A stretch of 64,000 nt of DNA, from contig BEIJ01000002.1 in NCBI GenBank assembly GCA_002923375.1, forward strand, positions 372,001 through 436,000, read 5' to 3'. Positions 9,701 through 17,027 of this stretch are shown here, one piece after another (positions within the stretch are counted from its first letter, which is position 1; each line of letters starts with the position of its first letter). The notes beneath the pieces were generated by a model. That model saw only the letters and a list, made by a program, of their open reading frames with translations. It did not search any database and was not told where the DNA came from. Source of the stretch: a bacterium HR33 (GTDB lineage Bacteria; Gemmatimonadota; Gemmatimonadetes; Gemmatimonadales; GWC2-71-9). The position numbers were made by a program, and so were the translations under genes.

Positions 9701-10185
9701 TGACCGGGGTCGGAGTGATAAGTCTGGCGGGTGTGGTGGTCAACAACGCCATCGTGCTTCTGGACTACACCAATGTCCTGCGGCAAAGAGACGGATTGCC
9801 TAGGAGAGAAGCGGTGGTGCTGGCGGGAAGGACCCGGTTCCGGCCGGTTTGGCTCACGGCGATCACCACCGTGCTCGGGTTGGTGCCGCTGGCTATAGGC
9901 CTCAACGTCGACTTCATCGGATTCTACACCCGCCTCCAACCCGACATCTTCTGGGGCGGTGAACAGGCCGCCTGGTGGGGTCCGATGGCTATAGCGGTGA
10001 TCGCGGGCCTGCTGTTTGCGACCTTCCTGACGCTGGTTTTGGTACCGGTGCTGTACTCTCTGTTGGACGACGCCGAGCTGGCGGTGAGGCGTTGGTTCAA
10101 GGGGGAAGCCCAGCCTGCGACGGCGGATCAGGCTGGCGGTACCGAAGCGGCAGGCAAGCGGGCGGCGCAGCCGGCTGTGGTTTGA
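6772..10185 (+). CDS. RND-family efflux transporter permease (AcrB/HAE1-like)
   Basis: An inner-membrane proton-driven pump of 1137 residues, longer than the usual ~1040. Transmembrane segment 4 carries L-V-D-N-A-I-V-V-V-E-N, keeping one of the two aspartates of the AcrB relay with Asn in the second place, a common variant. Two large periplasmic loops contain the porter and docking domains. An extra hydrophobic stretch of about 50 residues around 500-560 lies between the two halves, and a W/Y-rich insert lies before the last segment; both add length. It is the third gene of the TetR-controlled tripartite operon. Substrate unknown. Confidence 0.93.
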   Translation: MSRPSSGKLREFALTSFAINHPTTVLVMAAFLAVSGVASYLSIPKESAPEIVVPNIIVNTVYPGVAPRDIENLVTRPLEEELNTITDVKTITSTSIEGYSSINIEFRAGMDMNEAMQRVREKVDIAKAKLPAAAEEPEIFEINFAEFPIMQVNVAGPYSLERLRQVAERVQDELEQIPGVLEVRLSGGLEREVQVDVDLAKLKYYGLAFDDVISAIRNENVTVPGGSIEVGSLKYLVRVPGEFGDTGPIADIVVATKDGRPIYVRDVASVDFGYKERESFARLDGNPVVSLAVVKRAGENIIRTADRVREVIAELQPTFPPGTVVKITSDQSEDIRSMVSSLENNIISGLILVVGVLLFVLGARTAWFVGLAIPLSMLISFAVLKTAGITMNMVVLFSLILALGMLVDNAIVVVENTYRFREQGFDRVEAAKFGTAEVAMPIIGATATTLAAFLPMAFWPGIVGEFMKYLPLTLIITLSSSLFVALVIVPTACSLWLEPEDAPRTAMPKAVRWTLIGGAAAVFAVVLSIHWLAALLLLATAAVLYAFHHYVGRPLGHWFMQRGLPPILDRYERLLRRALTRRGRVLAGSVAALVLVLVAFGLFNAGVEFFPENIPPNTVYVQVEAPLGTPVEETDRLVRQIEAEIRALPDSQDIESVVATVGSMLTAGFGGGNTGSHLATVAVNFVDYRDRHSDAFEILERMRRTVGRDIAGADISVEIPNMGPPTGRPVTIEITGEDPEMLRALGDSMVRRLENAPVFAKLEGLENDLSAVRPELVVEVDREKAALYGLSTQKIGATIRSAINGTEASKYRDGKDEYDITVRLAKAYREDLGALADLTVVDDGTQVPLTSVARWYVGTGFADVKRKDLDRVATVSADVRTGYNANAVLAEVQQTLAGFPLPPGYRMRYAGQQVEQAESQAFLTAAFFIAVMLISFILVAQFDSVTTPIIIMTSVIMSTIGVLVGLLVFRMPFGIIMTGVGVISLAGVVVNNAIVLLDYTNVLRQRDGLPRREAVVLAGRTRFRPVWLTAITTVLGLVPLAIGLNVDFIGFYTRLQPDIFWGGEQAAWWGPMAIAVIAGLLFATFLTLVLVPVLYSLLDDAELAVRRWFKGEAQPATADQAGGTEAAGKRAAQPAVV

Positions 10186-10193
10186 CGGGGCCC

Positions 10194-10218
10194 GGAGCGA
10201 CTCAAACTGAGTCGCTCC
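10194..10218. terminator. 11-bp hairpin between convergent genes
   Basis: A perfect inverted repeat: GGAGCGACTCA (10194-10204), loop AAC, TGAGTCGCTCC (10208-10218). It starts 8 bases after the RND stop codon and lies on the last codons and stop of the convergent nitrilase gene. There is no T-tract on either side, so it may act as a bidirectional terminator with help, or as a 3'-end protecting hairpin. Confidence 0.6.
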
Positions 10219-11050
10219 CCAGGCCGAACCATTCTCGGTAAAGCTCGGGCCGGCGGTCGCGCCAAAACAGCCTTTTGGCGGTCGAGCCCGCACAGCGGGC
10301 GAGATCGAGGTCGGCGATGATCAGGTCGTCTTCCTGGGACTTGCCCCGGACCACCACTTGACCTTCGGGATCCACCACAAAAGACTCGCCGGCAAAAGTG
10401 AGCTTCTCCTCCCTCCCCACCCGGTTGCAGAGCGCCGCGAAGTAGCCGTTCTGAAACGCTGCGGTGCGCACTTCCGCTTCGAAAAGCCCTTCCGGCCACT
10501 CTCCCACAGCCCCCGCCTGGGGTATCGCCACCAGTTCGGCTCCGTTGAGCGCCAAAGCCCGCATGTATTCGGGATAGTGGCGATCGTAACAAATCGCTAC
10601 GCCCACTCTCCCCACTCTGGTGGCGTAGACCGGAGCTCCCCGATCTCCAGGGTGATAGTAAGCCTTCTCGTGAAAGCACGCGTAATCCGTGATATGGACC
10701 ATGCGCGTGACACCGAGAAGCTCCCCGTCGGCGTCGAAGACCGGAGAGCTGTCGTAGTATCTCGCGCCGCCTCTATCGTCCTTTTCGTACAGGTTGAACA
10801 CCGTGACCAGCCGGCATTCCCGCGCCTTTCGGGCCACCTTTTCGGTGCTCGGTCCGGGAATCGGCTCCGCCAGTTTCGCAGCCTCCGCCAGCCGCTCGTG
10901 CTGGGGGAAGAAGCGGTCGATCGCCAGCTCCGGGAACACGATGAGCTCGGCTCCGAGATCTCTGGCGCGTTCCATGGCGAGTAACGCCCGCTGGAGATTG
11001 TCCGTTCTGTCAGGCGTGCAGTGCTGCTGCGCCAAAGCGATACGTAACAT
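10202..11050 (-). CDS. carbon-nitrogen hydrolase (nitrilase superfamily), N-carbamoylputrescine amidase-like
   Basis: A 282-residue nitrilase-fold enzyme closest in pattern to AguB-type N-carbamoyl amidases. The catalytic Glu is E41 in F-P-E-L and the nucleophile is C154 in A-I-C-Y-D-R-H-Y-P-E. The segment that normally holds the catalytic lysine (Y-R-K-x-H) reads T-R-M117-V-H, so lysine appears replaced by methionine. The rest of the loop (H-E-K-A-Y-Y-H-P-G-D) aligns well with AguB. The gene begins immediately after the stop of the tandem kinase gene with no gap, so both are on one message. Its final codons lie in the terminator hairpin. Confidence 0.8.
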   Translation of the reverse strand: MLRIALAQQHCTPDRTDNLQRALLAMERARDLGAELIVFPELAIDRFFPQHERLAEAAKLAEPIPGPSTEKVARKARECRLVTVFNLYEKDDRGGARYYDSSPVFDADGELLGVTRMVHITDYACFHEKAYYHPGDRGAPVYATRVGRVGVAICYDRHYPEYMRALALNGAELVAIPQAGAVGEWPEGLFEAEVRTAAFQNGYFAALCNRVGREEKLTFAGESFVVDPEGQVVVRGKSQEDDLIIADLDLARCAGSTAKRLFWRDRRPELYREWFGLGSDSV

Positions 11051-12862
11051 TCACCGCTCCCGTTTCTCGCGTTCGTTGGTGAATTCCCGATCGGCCAGCA
11101 GCCGCCCGAGCCAGCGCACCGGCCTCGACCACCAAGGCCGCAACGCGTCGTCCAGCGCCTGGCGGAACGCGGCCGCGCTCGGAAACCGGTCGTCGGGATC
11201 TCTGGCGGCGGCCCGTTCCAATACCGCCACCAACTCCTCGGGAACGTCGTCCCGCTCTTTTCTCAGGTCGGGGAACCTTCCCGCCGTCTGCCGCGCTAAG
11301 ATCGCCTCGGCCGTGCCGCCGCCGAAGGGAGTGCGCCCGCACAAGGCGTAGAACGCTACGCAGGCCAGTGAGTAAAGATCGACCCGATGATCGACGCGTT
11401 CTCCGAGGAGCTGCTCGGGCGCGGCGAATTCGGGAGTGCCGCTGTGAGAGGAGGCGCCGCCGTACTTGCCCAGCCCGTGCACCGCTATGGCCAGCCCGAA
11501 GTCGGTGATTCTCACGCTGCCCGTGGCGTCGTCAATGAGCATGTTCTCCGGCTTGAGATCGCGGTGGATCACGCCCAGGGAGTGAGCGTGCTCCAGCGCG
11601 GAGAGCGATTCCCGCAAAAGGCGCACGACCGTGCCCACGGGCAGCGGTCCTTCCTCGCTCACTAGGCGGGCCAAACTCTTGCCCTTCACGTACGCCATGG
11701 TGTACCACTGGAGGCCGGCCCGCCCGCCAATCTCGTAAATGCTCACGATGTTCGGATGCTGGAGCTGTGCTGCCAGCTGCGCTTCGCGGCGGAAACGTTC
11801 CACCACCTCGGGATCGCTGGTCAGATACGGATGCAGTACCTTGAGCGCCACCTCTCGCTCCAGCGCCAAGTCCCGCACCAGATATACTCGCCCGAATCCA
11901 CCCACCCCGAGCTCCCGCAACAGCTCGTAGTCGTCGCCCAGAGCGCGCCGCAGGCGCTTCTCCCACGCCTGGGGATCTTCCGCCGGACTGATAGCCAAAG
12001 GAGACTTGACCGTTGCCTGAAAGACGTAATCGCCCAAGTCCGACAGGAGGTCTTCACCCATCTCGTGAGCGGTGAGGTATCGATCCTGCGGGTTGCGTTT
12101 GATAGCCCGCAAAATGATTCGCTCTACCGCCTGAGGGCATGCCGGTCGCAATACCCGAGGAGCCACCACCGCTTCCGGTTCCTCCGCCGGCCGCTGGCCC
12201 GTCACGGCGAAGTACAGCAGGGCTCCCGCCGCGTAGATGTCGCTGCTGGGCTCGCCGGGGAGGTTCCCCCGTACCTCGGGAGCCAGAAAGGGAATGTCCA
12301 GGGGATCGGGCTCCGGAGGAGCCAGATCCAAACAGGCGTTGGCATACCGGAGATCGGTGATGATTGCCCGATCGGTAAGATCCAGCATCACCGTAGTGGG
12401 CACGATGCGCCGCAACACCAGCCGCTGTGCATGAACGTATTCCAAAACCCCGAGCAGGTCGCGGGCCAGCTGCACTACGGCAGGAATGGGCCGGGGTCCG
12501 CGGGAGACCACGTCCAACAAGCTTTCTCCGTCGATCCACTTGCTTATGCGGTACGCCCAGCCGTCCGCTTCGCCCGCGGAGTAAATCGGCCTGATACCGG
12601 GATGGTCGATCGCGGCCAACAACTCCGACTCGCGCTCGAACCAGGCCCGGCTGCGGGTGCCGGGGAGGAGATGAACCCTGAGGGCGACGCGGCGCTTGAG
12701 AACCTTGTCCCGGGCCACGAACAAGACCCGTTCCTCCGATGCGGCTACCACGCGCTCGATCGCCAGAGCGGGAGCGAACAGTTCCTCCGCCCGCCGGAAC
12801 AGCGATACGACATCCAGTCCGGGGGCGATGAGAACGTGGCGAGGCGTAGCTTCTTGGCTCAT
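11051..12862 (-). CDS. tandem pseudokinase-kinase Ser/Thr protein kinase
   Basis: A 603-residue cytosolic protein with two kinase folds. The first (about 36-275) is degenerate: the VAIK lysine is R62, H-R-D reads L-R-R with R152 in place of the catalytic Asp, the following Lys is V154, the Asn is T157, and D-F-G reads D-L-R (170-172). It still keeps an A-P-E motif. The second (about 312-572) is intact: glycine loop near 319-326, K341, H-R-D with D435, and D-F-G with D454. No transmembrane segment. An inactive domain before an active one suggests allosteric control, as in eukaryotic JAK kinases. It is coupled to the nitrilase homologue. Confidence 0.88.
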   Translation of the reverse strand: MSQEATPRHVLIAPGLDVVSLFRRAEELFAPALAIERVVAASEERVLFVARDKVLKRRVALRVHLLPGTRSRAWFERESELLAAIDHPGIRPIYSAGEADGWAYRISKWIDGESLLDVVSRGPRPIPAVVQLARDLLGVLEYVHAQRLVLRRIVPTTVMLDLTDRAIITDLRYANACLDLAPPEPDPLDIPFLAPEVRGNLPGEPSSDIYAAGALLYFAVTGQRPAEEPEAVVAPRVLRPACPQAVERIILRAIKRNPQDRYLTAHEMGEDLLSDLGDYVFQATVKSPLAISPAEDPQAWEKRLRRALGDDYELLRELGVGGFGRVYLVRDLALEREVALKVLHPYLTSDPEVVERFRREAQLAAQLQHPNIVSIYEIGGRAGLQWYTMAYVKGKSLARLVSEEGPLPVGTVVRLLRESLSALEHAHSLGVIHRDLKPENMLIDDATGSVRITDFGLAIAVHGLGKYGGASSHSGTPEFAAPEQLLGERVDHRVDLYSLACVAFYALCGRTPFGGGTAEAILARQTAGRFPDLRKERDDVPEELVAVLERAAARDPDDRFPSAAAFRQALDDALRPWWSRPVRWLGRLLADREFTNEREKRER

Positions 12863-12877
12863 TGAGCGTCACCGAAA

Positions 12878-12884
12878 CATAATG
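12878..12884. promoter_or_regulatory. palindrome-like -10 region between divergent genes
   Basis: CATAATG gives CATAAT on the plus strand (toward the quinone oxidoreductase gene at 12920) and CATTAT on the minus strand (toward the tandem kinase gene at 12862). This is the second divergent gap in the window where one near-symmetric -10 can serve both directions. The plus-strand gene has a normal leader with AAGGAG. The kinase leader would be only about 10 bases. Confidence 0.35.
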
Positions 12885-12919
12885 GAGTGCCTGACACTGC
12901 GCTTTTTAAGGAGTGAAAA

Positions 12920-13891
12920 ATGCGCGCCGTAGTTATTACCGAACCGGGAGGTCCCGAGGTCCTCGCACTGAGAGAGTTGCCGGTACCCGCGCCCGGCACC
13001 GGGGAGTTGCTGGTCAGGGTACGAGCCAGCGGCGTAAACCGGGCGGATTTGCTGCAGCGCGCCGGACGGTATCCCGCTCCCGAGGGCGTACCGGCTGACG
13101 TCCCCGGTTTGGAATTCGCGGGCGAGGTGGCGGAGTTGGGACCGGGAGCCACCGCCTGGCGAGCAGGAGATCGTGTGATGGGAATCGTGGCCGGTGGGGG
13201 CTACGCCGAGTATCTGGCGGTAGATGCAACCCATGTACTGCCGCTACCCGATTCCTGGTCTTTCCAAGAAGGGGCCGCCGTTCCGGAGGCGTTTCTCACC
13301 GCCTTCGACGCTCTCTTGCTGCAGGCCGGTCTCGCAAACGGCGAGCGGTTGCTGATTCACGCGGTAGGCAGCAGCGTCGGAGTGGCCGCGCTGCAACTCG
13401 CCAAGGCGGTGGGGGCCACCGTAGCCGGCACTTCCCGCACTCGCTGGAAGTTGGAACGAGCCCAGGAACTGGGCCTGGACCTTGCTTTGCCGGTCGAGGA
13501 CTCGTTCTCCCCGGACCACCGAATCGCCGGCTGGGCCGACGTGATTCTGGACCTGGTGGGCGGCGGCTACGTTTCGGGTGACCTTGTAGCTTCGGCGCCT
13601 AAGGGTCGGATCATGCTCGTGGGACTTACCGCCGGACGGACGGCGAAGCTCGATCTGAGTCTCCTGCTGGCCAAGCGCCTGCGCCTGTGGGGGACCGTAC
13701 TGCGCAGCAGGTCGAAAGAGGAGAAGGCGGCTTTGGTGCGGAGCTTTGCCGAGCAGGTAATGCCGCGGTTCTTGTCCGGGGAGATAAGACCGGTGGTGGA
13801 CCGAGTCTTTCCCGCCGATGCTGTGGCCGAGGCCCACCGCTACTTGGAATCGAACGGGAACTTCGGTTCGGTCGTCCTGGCGTGGCCCTGA
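12920..13891 (+). CDS. NAD(P)H quinone oxidoreductase, zeta-crystallin/PIG3-like MDR protein
   Basis: A 323-residue zinc-free medium-chain dehydrogenase/reductase. The N-terminal GroES-like domain has the signature S-G-V-N-R-A-D-L-L-Q-R-x-G-R-Y. The Rossmann domain (about 140-270) contains a nucleotide-binding segment H-A-V-G-S-S-V-G-V-A-A-L-Q-L-A, with Ser where many homologues have Gly. No catalytic or structural zinc cysteines are seen. It probably reduces quinones or alpha,beta-unsaturated carbonyls with NADPH in the cytosol. A clear AAGGAG lies 7 bases before the ATG. Confidence 0.88.
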   Translation: MRAVVITEPGGPEVLALRELPVPAPGTGELLVRVRASGVNRADLLQRAGRYPAPEGVPADVPGLEFAGEVAELGPGATAWRAGDRVMGIVAGGGYAEYLAVDATHVLPLPDSWSFQEGAAVPEAFLTAFDALLLQAGLANGERLLIHAVGSSVGVAALQLAKAVGATVAGTSRTRWKLERAQELGLDLALPVEDSFSPDHRIAGWADVILDLVGGGYVSGDLVASAPKGRIMLVGLTAGRTAKLDLSLLLAKRLRLWGTVLRSRSKEEKAALVRSFAEQVMPRFLSGEIRPVVDRVFPADAVAEAHRYLESNGNFGSVVLAWP

Positions 13892-13898
13892 TACGGGG

Positions 13899-13904
13899 TA
13901 TAGT
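13899..13904 (+). promoter_or_regulatory. -10 box (TATAGT) giving a leaderless FHA-protease message
   Basis: TATAGT ends 10 bases before the ATG at 13915. A transcript starting 6-7 bases after it would have a leader of about 3-4 bases, and no Shine-Dalgarno is present. The box falls in the short gap after the quinone oxidoreductase stop codon. Confidence 0.5.
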
Positions 13905-13914
13905 TTAGCGATCG

Positions 13915-16008
13915 ATGTCGTTCTTGCGTCTTCGCGATCTCAGGACCAGCTCCGCACAGGAGTTCCTCGGTCCTGAAGTTCGCATCGGCCGGGACCCGGA
14001 GTTCGAGTTTCCGATCAAAGGCGAGGGAAGCCAAGTCGTCTCTGGAGCGCACGCCCGGCTTCTTTTCGAAAACGGGGGATGGTGGCTGGAGGACCTGGGG
14101 AGCAGGAACGGCACTTACCTCGATGAGCGCCGAGTGGTGCCGGGAGCCCGCTTGCCGGTCAAAGTGGGGAGCGTTATCCGGCTGGGGGAGTCGGGTCCCA
14201 AGATCAAGATCGAAGCGGTATCCCGGGAGCGGCTGGAAGAAACCGTAGTGGAAGTGCCCACCTCGGTGCGACCGTCGGCACCGACTCTGCGGCTGTCCGA
14301 TTTGGGGAGAGCCGCCGCTCAGGGGGAGGGAGCGCAAAAAACCGGGCCGGAGTATCTCCGGCCGGGCAACCTCAAGCTGGTAGTGCGGGAGCTGAGAACG
14401 GGGCAGCGGTTCGAGGTGGTAGGAGGCCGCCTGCGGATCGGCCGGGGGCAGGAGTGCGAGATCCGACCCGTGGGCCCGACCGATACCTCGGTCTCTCGAC
14501 TCCATGCGGAAGTGGTTCTCAAGCCCGAGGGCAGAGCTGTAGTTCGCGACGCTCGGAGTCGCAACGGTACTTATCTCAACGGCGAGAAGCTGGCTGGCGA
14601 GAAGGTCCTGGCAGTGGGTGACAAGATCCTGTTGGGGGAGGGCGGGCCGGAATTGTTGGTGGAGGAGCTGATGCTCCCCTCGGTCCCTGCCGCTGCGGGG
14701 CAAGACCAAACCTTGGTACCCAAGCGAGCCGCGGCGCCCAAGGAAGAGCTCCCGCTGCCGCGAGGCGAACGTGGGCGGCGCAGTTTCGGAGGCAAGGGGG
14801 CCACGGTGTTCTTCAGAGAGATGTTCGATGAAACGCAGCGCCGCACGGCCAAGCGGGTCAGGGTGCTGGTTTGGTCGTTCGTTGCGGTTTTGGGGATGAC
14901 CACCGCGGGCCTTTACTTCTGGGCTGAAAGGCAGGTGCGGCAGACGGCTGAGGCCTTGGAGGCCAGGCAGCGGGAGGCGTTGCGGGCCCAGCAGGCGGTG
15001 GTGGATTCCATAAGGCGAGAAGCCGAGCTGGAGTACGAGCGGCTGCGCGGTGAGCTGGAGGCGGCGCGGGCTGCGTCGGCCTCACCGGCTGTGATCGACA
15101 GTCTGAGGGCGGCGCTCAACGAGGCGAGCAATCGCACCGCCGCTCTGGAAGCGGCCCTGCGCCGGGCGGAGGCTGCTTTGAGAGAGCAACTTGCGGCTGG
15201 CGACTCGCTGCGGCGCCAAGCGCAAGCCGAACTCGAGCGGCTACGCGGTGAGCTGGCCCGCGCCGGGCGCTCGGACGTTTCCGGGGCACTGCTCGACAGC
15301 CTGCGGCGGGCCCTTCAGGCGGCTGAAGAGCGAGCCAACAACATCGAGGCCCAGATGCGGGCTATCCGGGGTGTGAACCTGGCGGCTGTATCCCAGGCGA
15401 ACCAAGGAGCCGTTGGCCTGATTACAGTGGTGGTGGGAAACCAGGGATACGACGGCACGGGGTTCGTGATCACCCGTTCGGGATACATGATCACCAACCG
15501 GCATGTAGTCATGCCGCAAGGCCGGACGCCGGATGCCATCTATGTGACCATGGCCGACCGGCCCTATGACCGGCGTTTCATGCACCGGGCTCAGATCGTA
15601 AGCGTCGGTCCCGAAGAGGGGCCGGACTTGGCGGTGCTCAAGCTCGAGAACTACAGCGGACCGGTGATAGCTAAAGTGGACTGGACCGGTACGCGCGCGC
15701 GCCAGGGGGAACCTGCCGCCCTGATCGGGTTCCCGGCGGGCGTGGCGGTAGCACTCGACGAAACCAAAACCGTAAGGACCAACATGAGCGGCGGAATCTT
15801 CAGCAAAGTTACCGCGTCGGAGATCAGATTCGACGGCTTTACCATCCCGGGCTCGAGCGGGAGTCCCATCTTCAACGCCAGCGGGGAAGTGGTGGCGGTG
15901 CACCGGGCGGGTCTGCGGGAAGCCACGGGGCTCTCCTTTGCCGTACCCGTGAAGTTCGTCCTCCCCCTGCTACCGCCCGAGGCCAAGGCGGAACTAGGTT
16001 TGAACTGA
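13915..16008 (+). CDS. two-FHA-domain, membrane-anchored HtrA-like serine protease
   Basis: A 697-residue protein. FHA domain 1 spans about 20-95 (G-R-D near 26, S-R-N-G-T-Y at 63-68) and FHA domain 2 about 168-245 (G-R-G near 177, S-R-N-G-T-Y at 215-220). A single transmembrane helix lies at about 316-335, a charged coiled coil at about 340-485, and a trypsin-like domain at about 495-690. The triad is H530 (T-N-R-H-V-V), D571 (D-L-A-V-L) and S648 (G-S-S-G-S-P). There is no PDZ domain. The FHA pair would face the cytoplasm to read phosphothreonine while the protease faces the periplasm. With kinases encoded on both sides, it is a candidate transmembrane output. Confidence 0.88.
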   Translation: MSFLRLRDLRTSSAQEFLGPEVRIGRDPEFEFPIKGEGSQVVSGAHARLLFENGGWWLEDLGSRNGTYLDERRVVPGARLPVKVGSVIRLGESGPKIKIEAVSRERLEETVVEVPTSVRPSAPTLRLSDLGRAAAQGEGAQKTGPEYLRPGNLKLVVRELRTGQRFEVVGGRLRIGRGQECEIRPVGPTDTSVSRLHAEVVLKPEGRAVVRDARSRNGTYLNGEKLAGEKVLAVGDKILLGEGGPELLVEELMLPSVPAAAGQDQTLVPKRAAAPKEELPLPRGERGRRSFGGKGATVFFREMFDETQRRTAKRVRVLVWSFVAVLGMTTAGLYFWAERQVRQTAEALEARQREALRAQQAVVDSIRREAELEYERLRGELEAARAASASPAVIDSLRAALNEASNRTAALEAALRRAEAALREQLAAGDSLRRQAQAELERLRGELARAGRSDVSGALLDSLRRALQAAEERANNIEAQMRAIRGVNLAAVSQANQGAVGLITVVVGNQGYDGTGFVITRSGYMITNRHVVMPQGRTPDAIYVTMADRPYDRRFMHRAQIVSVGPEEGPDLAVLKLENYSGPVIAKVDWTGTRARQGEPAALIGFPAGVAVALDETKTVRTNMSGGIFSKVTASEIRFDGFTIPGSSGSPIFNASGEVVAVHRAGLREATGLSFAVPVKFVLPLLPPEAKAELGLN

Positions 16009-16110
16009 ACATGCGGAAGGGGCGGTCCGGTACCGTTGAGCGCCCCGCCGAGGCACCAACAGGGTTGTAGCTGAACTAGTCCCGCATCCCGATTCGCCGG
16101 CGGTCCACAC

Positions 16111-16851
16111 ATGAACCCTGATACGCCCATCGTAGTACTGCACCATCCCCAGGACCTGGTCAACATTGCCGGAGTGGTCCGGGTGCTCAAGAATTTCGGC
16201 CTGAATCAGCTCCGGTTGGTTCGGCCGGCAGAGTACGACCCCTACCGGATCGGAGGGATCGCCCACAAGAGCGACGACTTTCTCAGGCGCGTTAAGCTGT
16301 TCGAGGAGTTGGACGAAGCACTGGCCGACTGCGTCCACGTGGTGGGGCTTACCGCCCGCCAGCGGACCGCAAAGCGCAACATGCAGCTCCCCAAGGACGC
16401 GGTAGCCGAGATCTTGGAGCATCCCGAGCGGCGGCCCGCGGCTCTGCTCTTCGGACCGGAGGACCGGGGCCTGACCAACCAAGAACTGGACCGCTGCCAC
16501 CGGGTGGTAACGATCCCCACCGATCCTTCCTACCCGTCGCTCAACCTGGTGCAGGCGGTGGCGATCATGGCGTACGAGTTCTTCCAGGCCCGCGGAGTAC
16601 CGCCCTTCAAGCCGCCGCGGAGGCAGGCGCCCCCCGCTACTCGAGAGCAGTTGGAACGTTTGTTCGCCGACGCCCGGCGCGCTTTGGAGGCGATCGATTT
16701 CTTCAAGACGCGCAATCCAGAGGCGATCATGCGGACCGTGAGAGAGGTGGTCCACCGCTCCTGCCTAGATGCCCGGGAGACCGAGCTGGCCAGGGCGATC
16801 TGCTTCGAGCTGATCAAGGCGGTGGAGCGCAAACCGCGCGAGCCGGCCTAG
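16111..16851 (+). CDS. TrmJ-like RNA 2'-O-methyltransferase (SPOUT/TrmH family)
   Basis: A 246-residue SpoU-type knotted methylase. Motif 1 is V-N-I-A-G-V-V-R with the conserved Asn and Arg. The SAM-binding knot contains F-G-P-E-D-R-G-L and then I-P-T-D-P-S-Y-P-S-L-N-L-V-Q-A-V. The N-terminal and knot motifs fit TrmJ, which methylates position 32 in tRNA, but another tRNA or rRNA target is possible. A C-terminal helical extension (about 175-246) is also like TrmJ. No obvious ribosome site precedes the ATG. Confidence 0.82.
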   Translation: MNPDTPIVVLHHPQDLVNIAGVVRVLKNFGLNQLRLVRPAEYDPYRIGGIAHKSDDFLRRVKLFEELDEALADCVHVVGLTARQRTAKRNMQLPKDAVAEILEHPERRPAALLFGPEDRGLTNQELDRCHRVVTIPTDPSYPSLNLVQAVAIMAYEFFQARGVPPFKPPRRQAPPATREQLERLFADARRALEAIDFFKTRNPEAIMRTVREVVHRSCLDARETELARAICFELIKAVERKPREPA

Positions 16852-16896
16852 CAGTTGTGCTCTCGGCTCAATTTGATATTTTATGTGCCGGCCGCA

Positions 16897-16912
16897 TGTG
16901 AAAGTTTTCACT
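16897..16912. promoter_or_regulatory. CRP/FNR-type palindrome upstream of the complex III operon
   Basis: TGTGA-AAGTTT-TCACT matches the CRP consensus TGTGA-N6-TCACA at 9 of 10 arm positions. It lies inside the perfect 14-base repeat GTGAAAGTTTTCAC (16898-16911). It sits 116 bases before the actA start, in a 176-base gap. A possible -10 (TATGAT, 17002-17007) lies downstream, and an earlier promoter is possible. The operator role is inferred from the pattern only. Confidence 0.45.
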
Positions 16913-17027
16913 AGGTGCCAATCCTGCGGCTGCATCACGTCTAGCTATTTGCCGTAGCGCAGACCGGTTTCTGACGGGACTTAGGTCCTGGATCTAGAGG
17001 CTATGATTGTGACTGCCAGAGGCGATC

